Positions 10,405-21,228 of a stretch of 64,000 bases of DNA are shown in pieces; the stretch's first letter is position 1; each line of letters opens with the position of its first letter. A program made the position numbers and the translations under genes. Source of the DNA: Pardosa pseudoannulata. Lineage: Eukaryota > Arthropoda > Arachnida > Araneae > Lycosidae. Where the stretch lies: positions 96,035,252 to 96,099,251 of the forward strand of contig CM063507.1 in NCBI GenBank assembly GCA_032207245.1. Reading direction: 5' to 3'. The notes beneath the pieces were generated by a model. The model was not told where the DNA came from, made no database searches, and saw only the letters and a program-made list of their open reading frames with translations.

Positions 10405-11042
10405 AATTTGGATAAATTTTTACGTCGACAAGATTCGTTTTCACGTACAGATGATGAAGAACCGCGCAAATGTGTTACAACAAAAGACCTAAAGAAGATA
10501 GTGAAAAGAAAGTACGACGAAGATTACATTAAATATGGATTCTCATGGTGTGGTAACCAAAACGGCACCAAGACCACAGTACATCATTTGCGGCGATCAG
10601 CTATCAAACGAGTCAATGGTACCCTATAAATTAAAGCGGCATCTATATTCAAGCCATCCTAGCTAAGCCAACAAAGATAAACAATATTTTAAGAGGTGCT
10701 TAGAACAAAATAAAAAACAGAAGAAATTTATGAAATCGGCCCTAACAGTTTCTGAGAAGGCATTAGAAGCTGGCTACCATGTTGCAAAACTAATTGCACG
10801 TCGGAAGAAGCCAAATACTGTCGGCGAAATACTTATTAAACCAGCATGCATGGAAATTGTTAGACTTATGCTCAGGTCTAATGAAGTTAAGGAAGTAAAT
10901 AAAGTTTCATTGTCTGCTGATACTGTTAAAAGACGTATTCACGTCATATATGTCAAACGATATTTTAGGAACAGTGATTAAAAAACTGAAAAATTGAACG
11001 GTATTGTGACATCAAGCACTTTATTCATTTTAACGACAATTT
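10405..11042 (+). pseudogene. ZBED/SCAND3-like hAT transposase relic, N-terminal third
   Basis: It aligns by eye with the better-preserved hAT transposase at 42535-44430. LDKFLRRQDSF has a TTG where the other has its ATG. KYDEDYIKYGFSW is the BED-finger lead-in, and SEKALEAGYHVAKLIA with PACMEIVRLMLRSNEVKEV comes from the region before the catalytic core. The BED finger has lost its Cys pair, and several frameshifts occur. The relic ends where a LINE begins, and no terminal repeats are visible. Confidence 0.75.
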
Positions 11043-11048
11043 TTCAAT

Positions 11049-11450
11049 TGGTTGGTTGATTGGAGTTTAAGGGCGCTAATTCCTCTTGGGACAAACTGCG
11101 CCAAACAAGATGTGGTAATAAACAAAAGACGAAATTTAGATTTTAAAAAAAATTGACAAAAAATAAAATGAAAGGGTCTAAAACGGATTAAAGTAACAAT
11201 AAAAATATAACATTCAACACAAAACACAAAAAAAGATTGAGTTATATACAAATTAACAAGAATTGGAAATGAGTGAAGAATTTAGAATTAAAGTTAGAAA
11301 ATAATTTAAGAAATTAAGAAATAAGTGAGAAAAAGAATTGAAAATTGAATGATCAAAACTTGAATATTAGAAAATTGAATAACAATCAAAAAATCATATT
11401 TCGGTATAAAAACCAGCACGTCGAAGAAAGGGGAACAAATTTGGATGTGG
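11049..11450 (-). mobile_element. LINE 3' end, 5'-truncated
   Basis: The GGTTGGTTGATTGGAG tail and the GCGCTAATTCCTCTTGGGACAAACTGCGCC block (as seen on the plus strand) mark the LINE 3' terminus. Only the last few ORF2 codons remain. It is cut at GGATGTGG, the same point as the copy at 3184-3522. It is directly abutted by another LINE copy. Confidence 0.85.
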
Positions 11451-12508
11451 TTGGTTGGTTGGTTGATTGAAGTTTAATGGCGCTAAATCCTCTAGGGACA
11501 AACTGCGCCAAACAAGATGAAAAAAAAAATTACAGGCTCAAAAACAGATTAAAGCAACTATAAAAATAAAACATACAACATAAAACACGAATAAAAATTA
11601 ATTTATATACAGATTAACAAGAATTGAAAATTGAGTGAATTGAAAATTGAAAGATTAAAAATTGAAAATTGAAACGCAAACAAAAATCATATTTCGGTAT
11701 AAAAACCAGTTTGGCGAAGAAAGGGGAACAAGTTCGGATGTGGAGTTTCGCCGATAATTAAATTAAGATTAGGAGATTGATTACCAAAAAATTTTATATA
11801 CAATGATTTAGAACAAACACAAGACGTTAAAATATGTGCGACTGTGTAAGGAGTCTTGCAATACGCACACTGTGAAGGAGCTTCACCCATCATGGGCATG
11901 GGTGAGCCTGCAATGACCCACTCGTAGACGAGTGAGTATTACGTCATGTCTCCTAGAAGGGAGTTGGGGCCATTTAGATATCTTAGTTTTAATTTCTCGC
12001 TGTTTATTTGGAGGAATGTTATCCCAGGAGATCTGCCATTTATTGTGTAAAAGATATTTGATATAATTTTTCAAGTCCGGGTAAGGAAGACTAGTGTTGA
12101 GAAAGTCACTTGCAGACCTGGTAGCCATGTCCACAAGTTCATTGCCTTTAATGCCGACATGAGAGGGAACCCAGCTAAAAACTAGCGAGATTCCCATGGA
12201 AGTAAGGTTAGTTATTGAAGTAAGAATTTTGAAAATAACAGGATTATTACAATTATTTGATTGCAATGAATTTAAAACACTTTGGGAGTCTGTATATATA
12301 ATAAAATATTTATTATTGTAATTCACCAATTCTTCTAAAGCCTTCAAGATACCAAAGGCTTCAGAAAAGATGGAGAGTTTAGGATGAAGTCTGTAGCTAT
12401 TGATTTTATCTTTAATAAGGTAGGCACAGCTGATGTAGTTAGTGGATTTCGAACCATCAGTGAAAACAGAGGTAAAATCTTTATAATACTGCTTGTGGAA
12501 TTCTTCAA
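11451..12508 (-). mobile_element. LINE fragment: RNase H domain, knuckle and 3' UTR
   Basis: Minus-strand frames 12347-11883 and 11899-11687 cover most of RNase H (LKALEEL, YTDSQSVLNSLQSNN, VPSHVGIKGNELVDMA), the HDVILTRLRVGHCRLTHAH segment and the CAYC...C knuckle. A small lesion near 11890 replaces the LLLGE segment. The 3' tail is a GGTTGGTTGGTTGATTG run. Truncation falls just upstream of the RNase H domain. TTCAATT occurs near 11041 and near 12508, so the two abutting LINE pieces may share one target duplication. Confidence 0.85.
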
Positions 12509-12620
12509 TTGATCCACAAGATCGTTATTATAATTCGACCTCTTTATGACAAAATCAACATAGCCGAGAAGCAATTTGGTATATTTTCTGAAAATCTCAC
12601 CCTTGCGAAGACCTCCCCCT
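12509..12620 (+). pseudogene. piggyBac transposase relic, upstream piece
   Basis: The frame reads IRPLYDKIN then KQFGIFSENLTLAKTS. This matches the piggyBac segment before the conserved YFGRH motif, which appears at 13356 onward. The two pieces are separated by an LTR-like block carrying a SINE. The left edge is a truncated LINE. Confidence 0.6.
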
Positions 12621-12621
12621 T

Positions 12622-13354
12622 TGTCAGACCGAACGATGGCCGAATGGTAGATCGCTGCTCTTCGAAACCGGAGTTCGCGGGTTCGAATCCCACTGCTGGC
12701 ATGGATGTTTGTAGCCGTTCGGAATCGGCGTTAAACTGTATGTCCCGGTCTCATTAGCCCTCGTGTGCAAAACCGTAGACCGTAGCGCTCCAAACCAAAC
12801 CACAAATCCCCTTTGTCAGACCTAACGACCGGAATCAGATGATTTGAAGCCTCCTGAGAATTCAGCTAAAGAAAACTAGCTGTAACCTTAGTTGGAGTTC
12901 AAAGATAACTGGAACCGTAACTGTCCCCGAGGTATAAAAAGCCTAGAATCTTTCGACATTTTTCTTACGTAGGTGCTTTGACCTGGTGGAGGCTTTCGAG
13001 TCTTTTGACCGGAGCCAGCTTTCTAGTGATTATGTTCGGGAGATTCGTCAATTCCGCTCATATAGGGAGCGGCAGAGTCTCTGATACCGAACGGGGGATA
13101 AATTGGGTTTGCATTGCACCCTAGAAAAGCGCCCCCACTTGTGTGAGATTAATTAATCTCTTTTCTTCCGACTGTGATCGTCGTGGTGAAGTTATGCAGG
13201 AGACAATCCTTTGCATTTCGACTTGTTTTGGGAGATTAGAATCCCCTTCTATATAGCCGTATTTACTCAAGAAATAAAAGTGATCTCCAATTTTATCGTG
13301 ACTGTGATACTTCTTCACGCTACCTCTTCATTCGAGAACATTGAAGTCGTTACA
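12622..13354 (+). repeat. LTR-like block inserted in piggyBac (contains a SINE)
   Basis: Excluding the SINE, it runs from TGTCAGACC to GTCGTTACA, with TG...CA ends, a TATAAAAAG box near 12944 and AATAAAAG near 13274. That is the layout of a solo LTR of about 550 bp. The piggyBac frame is broken exactly here. I could not confirm a 5-bp target duplication, so the exact edges are uncertain. Confidence 0.45.
12631..12807 (+). mobile_element. tRNA-derived SINE, copy 5
   Basis: The most divergent copy (anticodon region CTCTTCGAAACC). It is flanked by a perfect 15-bp duplication CCCCTTTGTCAGACC at 12616-12630 and 12808-12822. It lies at the start of the LTR-like block. Confidence 0.9.
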
Positions 13355-13355
13355 C

Positions 13356-14325
13356 CATCATGAAAGAATAGTAAGATATTTTGGAAGGCACAGTTGCAAG
13401 GTGTTCATTAAAAATAAACTTGTAAAATTAGGATATAAATTATGGATGTTAGCATCCTACAGCGGATATCCTTTTTCTATTATCCCTTACCAAGGAGCTT
13501 AAGAAAAGAGTATGGATCCTCTTTCTCAACGTGTGGTAGAAAATTTGCTATCTGCAGTGAAAATTCCGAAACTTTATCGAGTGTATATGAGTAACTGTTT
13601 CACATCCCATGGACTATTTGTTCGCTAGGACGAAAAAGGTTTCTGAGCAGCCAGAACAGTGCGTGATAATCGGATGGCGAAATGTCAATCGCCGCCTTTG
13701 AAACAGTTTGCTAAAACAGAAAGAGGTTCTTCCAATGCTTGTTTTGACGCAGTCAATGAAATAACCGCAGTTCGTTGGAACGATAACCGTGTGGTATCTT
13801 TGCTGACAAATTTTGAGGGAATAAAAGTGAAAAGCAAATTAGAGCGCAGAGTGAAAGGTGGTAGGAAGGAAATTAATATTCCATTTTGTGACACGTCCTA
13901 CAATAAATATAAGAACGGTGTGGATTTATTCGGCGCGCAAGTGGAAACATATTTTGCCTCCATACAGGGGAAAGGTGGTAGTGGCAACTTTTCATACACT
14001 GCTTTGAAACGGCTCTTATTGTGGTCTGGAAAAATTTTCAAAACTTTTTTTGCCCTGATGAAGCACAGGGCCTCTTAGAATTCAGAAGATCTGTCACAAC
14101 TAGTTATGTAGGTGTGACCATTGCAAGATATATCAGACAACGTGGTCTTATTCAAAGTAACAGAGAGCTCTGAAGTCTCAACAATGAACATCTATTGATG
14201 AAAAACCAAGAGGGACGACAAAGAAGATGTCAGATCAAGAACTACAAGAGAAAACCAACAACAGTGTGCTTAAAATGTAATGTTGGACTTTGCCTTGACT
14301 GTTGTCCCATATTTTCCCTATGAAT
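13356..14325 (+). pseudogene. piggyBac transposase relic, catalytic core and Cys-rich tail
   Basis: Recognisable piggyBac blocks in order are RIVRYFGRHSCKVFI, LGYKLWMLASYSGYPF, VVENLLSAVKI, a TVRDNRM-like segment, ITAVRWNDNRVVSLLTNFEG, and YNKYKNGVDLFGAQ. A final Cys-rich part (CLKCNVGLCLDCCPIF) matches the C-terminal zinc ribbon. The best open stretch is 13659-14078 (139 residues). There are at least three frame breaks and premature stops, so it is inactive. No TTAA-flanked terminal repeat was found. Confidence 0.8.
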
Positions 14326-14855
14326 CAGCCTAATGCAATACAAGTGATATTTATTAAATTTTAGTAGTGTATAAAACAGTTGTCCTATTTATAGGACAGC
14401 TAATTACTTAAACAATTAAAAATATTTTTCAAAATTTTGGTTTTGTGTGCTTAGTTACTTCATATTAATGATATGGATAAAGCTTTAATAACTTCCAGAT
14501 ATATTTAGTTGGTATGGTCTAATATGGGTACTTCTTTCTGCATGCTTTTACCCCACACACAACTCACTAAAGGAGTACAGAGATCAGCCCTGCTAGAGCT
14601 GCTTGAGAATGTAAGCTGCAAGAGAGCAGTGAAGGTGGAAGTTGGCCTTTGGAACAAACGCAGTATAATCTTCAACCTGGTGTTTCCCCATGTTACTGAT
14701 GTTTGATAGAATGCTGATAGTTTTGTACCTACTGGATTTATTCAAGGAAGATGGTTTTCTTTAAGCGGTTCGAACTTTTTTATTATTTGGTTCTTAAATT
14801 TTTATTTCAAGCTAGCAATTTTTTTCATAAGTCAATGAGACCTTTTTTATTACAG
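14326..14855. other. non-coding stretch with a short hairpin
   Basis: I see no gene. GTCCTATTTATAGGAC at 14382-14397 is a small palindrome. This may be the 3' non-coding end of the piggyBac element. A 65-residue open frame at 14509 has no recognisable features. Confidence 0.35.
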
Positions 14856-15535
14856 TAGAACCTTTTTTTAACGACCTCACGATACAACGACCCCTTCGTT
14901 AGAACGTCCAATTATTTTACTATAGGAATAATGTTAATTTTGAATCATTACAACGACCCCAAGCGTATTATTTTTCGTTTTAGTGACCGCCAAATTTAGA
15001 CCGCAGTACTCATGAGCAAGTGGGCTATTTTAAAATTATTGTACTGTAGTGCAACTTCAAGAAACCTGTACTCTATCTCTTTGGGTTTGCTTAAAAAAGA
15101 CCATTTCGTCACGTACGACATTGATGTCCTAGGTAGATGACACTCCAGACAATAATGAAATGACCCAGCTCCTCAGTGTCAAATTTCCGGAACTTCAATT
15201 ATCTTTTGATGGGTTAGTTGCGGTAGACAAAACTTATCAGTGCTTCGAAGAAAATTTGAATGAGGACGATTTTATTGCCCGTATTACCGGAAATGAAGAT
15301 ATCTGCGATTCCGACGACGGAGAAGAAATTGCCCAACTTTTGAAAAAATGAATGAAAAAGAAGCCTTCAATGGAATCAATGCCTTGCGTCAATATTTTAA
15401 AGGACAGTTTAATTCTGAAAATATTCTTAAAAATCTTAACGGATATGGATTCGGTGATAATGAAAATTTCCCAAATGAACTTGAAACAGGCGTGTCAAAG
15501 ACTTTTTTCCCAAAAATTCAGTAATGGAAATACAA
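14856..15535 (+). mobile_element. Tigger/pogo-type DNA transposon remnant, internally deleted
   Basis: The left end has the pogo/Tigger-type terminal motif CAGTAGAACC followed by TAACGACC repeats, preceded by TA. About 275 bp in, a frame gives only the acidic C-terminal tail of a Tigger/jerky-like transposase: EENLNEDDFIARITGNEDIC, then KEAFNGINALRQYFK (15160 to about 15535, one frame change at 15350). The DNA-binding and DDE regions are missing, so most of the element is deleted. I could not find the right terminal repeat. Confidence 0.65.
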
Positions 15536-15599
15536 ATAAATAGAAGTGTTATCTAGGTATTACTGTTCATTCTAGGTACTGCGAAAATTCATGGAACTA

Positions 15600-16258
15600 T
15601 TCAAATTTTAAGTCGGTAATATTAGCATTCGGTTTTAAAAGCAGTGGGAGCTTATATGTTGACGCCACCACGTTAACTTTTAAATACCAGCCGCTTTGCC
15701 TTACTCCCTCTTCTTCTGTCGCTACTAGCTTGACTGGTCGTAATGACGCAGTATTTAGTATCACCGATAACTTCCATTTTTAATAGAAATGGTTGTGAGG
15801 GTGTTGTTAACTGCCAATTACTGCAGGTTAGGTCAAAGGTAGCGTCCATACAAAACAATTACTATTACCAAAATAGAAATTCTTGCGTGTACCATAGAAG
15901 CCAGATTTTTTTTTACACTGTGAAAGAACTTAATATAAAAAGCGTGCGCACCTTCTTTTATACTGACTCAATGAACGCTCTATACTAGATTTTTTTAAAA
16001 AAAAGCAAGAGAACTGGGCCACATTTATAGACAACAGAGTCAACGAAATTCGAAAGTTGACGAATCCAGAGACTTGGAGTCATCCTTGCGGAAAATTTAA
16101 CACTGCAGATTTTTCTTCGTGAGGGTGTAATTCTAGAGATTTATTGAAATCCTGTTAAAACTACCACTCGATGAACAGGCAACAAGTGAAATTATTCCCG
16201 ATATAAAAGTAGTCATTTCTTAAAGGAAAAAGACTGAAATTTCAGCCACATATCTGGT
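15600..16258 (+). pseudogene. BEL/Pao pol relic, RNase H region, left of a gypsy insertion
   Basis: Segments typical of Pao RNase H are readable through several frame changes: RSKVASIQN, TVKELNIKSVRTFFYTDSMN (the DS catalytic region), NWATFIDNRVNEIRKLTNPE, and CGKFNTADFSS where the family has NPAD-LSRG. Stops are frequent. The protein continues on the other side of the gypsy element at 26618, about 10.4 kb away, confirming that the gypsy landed in it. Confidence 0.8.
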
Positions 16259-16951
16259 TGTGGTATAGCCACATTCTATGTAAAAGGGAATGCCAGGAAT
16301 TGCCGGCCTCCTGACCCCTTATTTTATGGAATGGGGCTTGTCCATGTCCGAGTCACCTTGAATTTTTCCCGCGCTGACCATCCGTGGGTTGCCGTTTTGC
16401 TCTCCCCATCTTTCATCTTTTGTCCAGCTTGAGCGCTGCTTGGCGCCCTAAGTTTCCTAGGCTGTTGTTCCTATTCAAGCTACGTTTGGCGATCGTCTTG
16501 GGTTCCCGCTGGCGGGATTTTTCCACTGACCTCGCCATTCGCGGGGTTGAATGGACATCATTCTGGCCGAAATTGGGGAGAGTTCACCCGCATCATTTTA
16601 TGAGGAAAAAATATTTCTTTTGAGCCATTTTGCTCCTTTTTCTTTGATTTTTATGCATGTCGAGGGACGAGTATTTTTTGACAAAGTCAGCAAGGAATAG
16701 TCATAAATAAAGACTCCTTATAGCTATTTAGTAATTGGACTATTTTTGTTTTCGTCAGTTTGCATTTTCCTTTGTCATAAAGTTTTGAAGCATTCAATAT
16801 GAAGACAGTGAAGTGTGTCTGCCGCCATTTTGTTCCACCAAAGAACCGATCAAAGGTTATTGCGGCTAAGTGAAAATATGGAATATTCAACTACAACATT
16901 AATAATACATCGATAAATCTACAACCATTATTCTTCAATTATTATTTAACA
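16259..16951 (+). repeat. gypsy 5' LTR
   Basis: 693 bp, TGTGGTATAGCC to TTTAACA. It matches 25924-26617 along its length. The only difference I see is a one-base change in a G-run (GGGGAG versus GGGGGAG). AATAAAG occurs near 16708. The longish open frame inside (from 16384) is a chance frame in the LTR. Confidence 0.93.
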
Positions 16952-16953
16952 TC

Positions 16954-16963
16954 TGGCGCCGTG
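16954..16963 (+). promoter_or_regulatory. primer binding site of the gypsy element
   Basis: TGGCGCCGTG begins two bases after the 5' LTR. TGGCGCC-type sites pair with the 3' end of a tRNA that primes minus-strand synthesis. Confidence 0.75.
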
Positions 16964-17327
16964 TATATATGTGATGTGGAATTTTTCGACGGCAGTTGAC
17001 TTCACAGGACTTTGGTATGTGATTACATTATTGGTGCTCTTTTTTAGTATTTTATGATGTGACAATTTCAGATTGAAATAATAGTTCCCTCATATAAATT
17101 GTTATTCAATTTTTATGGTTTGAAATGTGTAATTAATTATTCAATGCTACAATAATTAGTACTTGTCCTTTTTTTTTCAATCTGACATTAAATTAGTATT
17201 AACAATGCAGCTCTATTCCATTATTAATTATTTTTGTGATAATATGAAGTAATATTTTTTTTAATTTATTTTGTTATGTGCATGTTCAGTATTTCTATGT
17301 CTTATGTAAATATATGTAGTTGCCTCT

Positions 17328-17462
17328 ATGCCAAATTTAAGATCTTCGAATTTTACTTTTTGTCATAATTTATCTACTAATATTATGGCTGGTAACATTC
17401 CCGCGCCTTATAAAGAATTATGCCAAACTTATTTATCCTTTAACATGCTTAACTTCAGTTAA
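17328..17462 (+). pseudogene. remnant reading frame, possibly gag start fused to late pol
   Basis: ATG at 17328 opens 44 codons (MPNLRSSNFTFCHN, then MAGNIPAP). The region from about 17405 also reads, in another frame, as the end of gypsy RT (LIKNYAKLIYPL). The simplest reading is that the 5' leader and first gag codons were joined near 17404 to late RT by an internal deletion. Confidence 0.45.
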
Positions 17463-19393
17463 AGTGAAATTTATTTGGGGAAGTGAACAGCAAGATGCTT
17501 TTCATGCATTACAACAAATTTTTTTCATTGAACCCTTTGTCAGACTTCCGGATTTTTCGAAACCTTTCTATTTGAACACTGATGCTAGTAATATAGCAAT
17601 TGGAGGTGTATTACTTCAACCTTTTGAAAACAAACTTTGTCCTGTAGCTTACTTCAGCAAAACTCTTTCTGGAGCTGAAAAACTATATCCGCAAATTAAA
17701 TTGGAACTTTTGGCATTACATCGTGCAGTATTGGCATTTAAACAGCATTTATACAATAGAGAATTTATTGTCCTCTCAGATTGCAAACCCTTGCAATATT
17801 ATAAAAAGACTTCTTCTCCTGCTAATGTAACCACCCGTTGGTTGATGGATCTTAGTGAATATAGTTTCACATTTAAGCATATCCCAGGTAAACATAATGT
17901 CCTTGCTGATTATTTTTCTAGACTTGAGGAGTCACCAATTAAAATAGATATAAACTCTGACCCATCTATTTTAAAAGATTCATCCCAAATTTTACCAATT
18001 GTCTTTAATAGCCACTCCATGCAAACTTCAAATTCGGATAATCAGTTAGAAAGCCAGGGAATCTGTAATGTGACTTCTTTTTCTTCTGATAATGAAATTT
18101 CATTAGATAAAATTAGAGAGGAACAATTGAAAGATGTACAACTTTCTAACATCATTGAAAAGTTAAACAACAAGAAATTAGACAATTCAACATCTAAGTA
18201 TTACATGCATGATATGTATAATATTCTATGTCGGACCAATGTCACCAAACATAGAAAATATTCAGCTCACATCATTGTTGCTCCTAAATCACTTCATGCA
18301 CAAATTATTAAGTTATACCACTATAATCATCTTGGAATTCATAAAACATATAATTTTATTTCTGCACGTTATTATTGGAAAGGTATGTTTTCCGATACAT
18401 CGAACTATATTAACTCCTGTCATACGTGCATGACTCAAAAGAATCATGCAATTCATCCTGCTCCCTTGCAAAAGTCTTACATTCCAACTGCTCCATCTCA
18501 GGTGATAGCATTAGATCTTGTTGATCCGTTTCAAAATAATCAGTATATACTAACCATAATTGATCATTTTACACGTCACTTAGAATTATTCCCTATTTCT
18601 AATATGTCGTCACAGACCATAACCCAATGTTTATTTGAATACATTTCAATCTATGGTCGTCCATCAGTCACATTAAGTGACAATGGAAAATGTTTTATAG
18701 CTGAAGCTTTTAATGCATTTAATAAAATGTTAGGGATTAAAATTGCACATTCAACTCCTTACCATCCACAAGGTAATGCAATTAGCGAGCGTGTAAATTC
18801 GTCTTTGAAAGCATCTATATATTCCCTACTAAGTGATGGTCATAATTTTAAGTCTGCAGTTCTTATACATAAGCATATGTATAATAACTCACCTCACCCT
18901 GCAACAGGTTTTTTCTCCAAATATGTTACATTTCGGTAGAGAACATTCTCTTTTATTTGATACTCTTGAAAAAGATATAGAAATTTTAAATTTTGATAAA
19001 TCCTTTTATGTATCTAATTTATTATATTCTCTAAATAAAACTTTTCAAAAATCTTATGAAAACTTAACAGCTTCTCAATCAAAGCAAAATGAGAACTACA
19101 ATAAAAATAAGGTATTAAGATCTCTGGAAATTGGTGATATTGTTTATGTAAAATCCCGCGAACAATTCAACCAAAAATTAAATGGTCCATTTGAAATTGT
19201 TGAATGTAATTCCAAAGTAACATATAGTATTAAAAAATTAAATGACAACTTCTCACCACTTTTAAAGGTGCATATTGATCGTTTGAGAAAAATTCAATCA
19301 AGGAGATCTGATCTTCAGGAAATAGAGGGTAAAAACTGTAAGGAAACTGTTCCCTCTCCTGAAAAAAGGTATTTTCTAAGACCACGTAGTTAA
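17407..19393 (+). pseudogene. gypsy pol: end of RT, RNase H and integrase (one frameshift)
   Basis: It begins in the RT connection (NYAKLIYPLTCLTSVK). RNase H follows (LNTDASNIAIGGVLLQP, LELLALHRAV, LSDCKPLQYY, GKHNVLADYFSRL). The integrase has an HHCC finger (HYNHLGIH...CHTC), catalytic Asp in ALDLVDPF, Asp in TLSDNGKCF, Glu in GNAISERVNSSLK, and a C-terminal chromodomain-like tail ending RYFLRPRS. Together they degrade the RNA template strand and insert the DNA copy. The frame from 17464 ends at 18939 because of one extra base in a T-run near 18910; the rest reads from 18833 to 19393. RT catalytic domain, protease and gag are missing, so any movement needed help from another element. Confidence 0.9.
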
Positions 19394-20600
19394 TAACATA
19401 ATGGTTGTATTTCGAGCGTTGTTTATTTAAAATATTTGTAATGCTGTAAAGAGAAAATGAACGCTAAAGTGTGTCGAAATATATGTATAAAACATGATAT
19501 TTCTGTATTGTAGTCGATTTTACTATATTATAGTTCAAATTTTGTATATTATAGTCAAGAATATGTTATTTATATGCTCATCCTACTAAATTACATGACA
19601 TAATGTCATAATTTGGGTAACATTTCAGACGCTTCTATTGTCTGATATGGCTAATCTGATCAATTAGTCATTGTTTTCATCCATTTCTATGCTGCAGTTC
19701 CTTCAACATGTTTTTTTAACGCTTTATTGATGTATTTACATCAAAAGAATACTCTTGTTTTAATAATATTATTCTGTGTTTATTAATATGATTGGATTGA
19801 TACTTATATAATACGCATTTTTTTTTGTTTTGCATATTTGTGTATGTTTATGGAATAGAAATTTGTTACTGAGCTGTATTGTTAACACTATGTCACGTGC
19901 ATAACAAAATTTATCGCACCAATATGAAGGTATAATGGTAACCTACAGACTCTGATTTCTCATCAGGCATCAAACTCAATTTTATTACTAGTTCTTGCGT
20001 CTCCATTACAGTCTACGGTCTATGTTGGACGAAAGTCCGAAACAAATAAAGTAACTTCGACTCAAGCAAGATGATCTAAATGTGATGAACTTTTCTCACA
20101 AAGAACTTATCGTCATGCATCCTACTGCAGAAAAATTAAGTTCAGATGCTATTCTGATGTCAAGATAATATTCCATAATTTTGTGCCTCCTTAAGTGCTC
20201 TTCTGACAAAAACTGCACCATACACTTTATATGTCTATTCAAAAGAACTGATTTGTCGTAATGATATTTTCATGCCAAGGACTTATCTTTTTTCTGCGTC
20301 TTCAAAAGTTTTCAATTATTATCAAAAATATTGTGTTTATGCATTCATGCCCTTAGTTTTTACTTTGAACCTTTTATAATAAGGTATTTTTATAGTGAAT
20401 TGAGTTCTTTGAAAAATTCTTCGTTTTAAATTTTTGTGCAACATATTTCTTTCAAATGCATCAAAATATTAGCATTATTGAAAGTAATCCACCATATCAC
20501 AGACGTGTGGTATTTACATATTGAATATATCTTTTTGAAATTATAAGGTGGAATTTTATAGAACTTCGAGTTTTAATTTAAATAAGTTTTTGCACTCTTT
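19394..20600. other. gypsy 3' internal non-coding region
   Basis: AT-rich sequence between the pol stop and the LINE insertion; its counterpart beyond the LINE is 25507-25923. I see no envelope-like frame. Confidence 0.6.
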
Positions 20601-20632
20601 CCTATGTATAGGACAGGCACTTAAAGTGAAAA

Positions 20633-21198
20633 AATAACATCTCTTATCCAGACGCTCGGAAACTAGTAGAAGAAAGAACACCCAAACCTGGAATCTCTTT
20701 CGCTGCAGCTGTAAAACAATGCAAAACAATAAGCACACAAACTGAAAATATTCCAAAATTACCCAATAGCCCTAAATCTCCTCGTGATCAACTCTCAAAA
20801 TTTGAAAATAAAGCTCTTACAGTTGAAAATGTAATTGTTCCAAAACCCTTAAATGAACGCGTACCTAGAAACAAATTAACTCCTAAAACTCAAGCATCAA
20901 GTAAGATTTTATCAAAGGCAAAGATTACTAGTTTTCCATCTAAGAAAAAGACTCCCAAACATGAAAAACTTACAGCTGCAAGACTGAAAGAAAAAATAAA
21001 AGTAATCTACTGGAGGATTTCGACGATGACGAAACCTCCAAAAAACCTTTCAAATCTAAATTGTCGAGCAAAGACTTCCTAAAAAATCGTCCAACTGCTG
21101 AGGACGATTCAATAAAAGGTTATGTTACTTCCGAAGAGGATATGTTGACACATCCCACGGACTCAGAAGGAATGTGGGCTAAGACCCAACCTACATAA
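20633..21198 (+). pseudogene. LINE ORF1 (gag-like), C-terminal part
   Basis: The frame starts at the truncated 5' end with YPDARKLVEERTPKPGISFA. A lysine- and proline-rich, low-complexity segment follows (LPNSPKSPRDQL, SFPSKKKTPKHEKL). A frameshift near 21003 moves it into an acidic tail (LLEDFDDDETSKKP, AEDDSIKGYV) ending at TAA 21196-21198. ORF1 proteins bind element RNA. The knuckles expected further upstream are not present because of 5' truncation. It ends 30 bases before ORF2. Confidence 0.7.
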
Positions 21199-21228
21199 TC
21201 TCCATCCTTTTCCTCCCTAACTTTTACA

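Noticed and set aside
13121..13318. 65-residue minus-strand gene
   Set aside because: It lies inside the LTR-like block and has no recognisable features.
16384..16623. Protein-coding gene starting MGCRFALPIF
   Set aside because: The same frame occurs at 26049 because both lie inside the two LTRs of one gypsy element; it extends differently after a one-base change.
19394..20600. Envelope gene that would make the gypsy element an errantivirus-like retrovirus
   Set aside because: There is no long frame, signal peptide or membrane segment in this stretch; it is AT-rich and closed in all frames.
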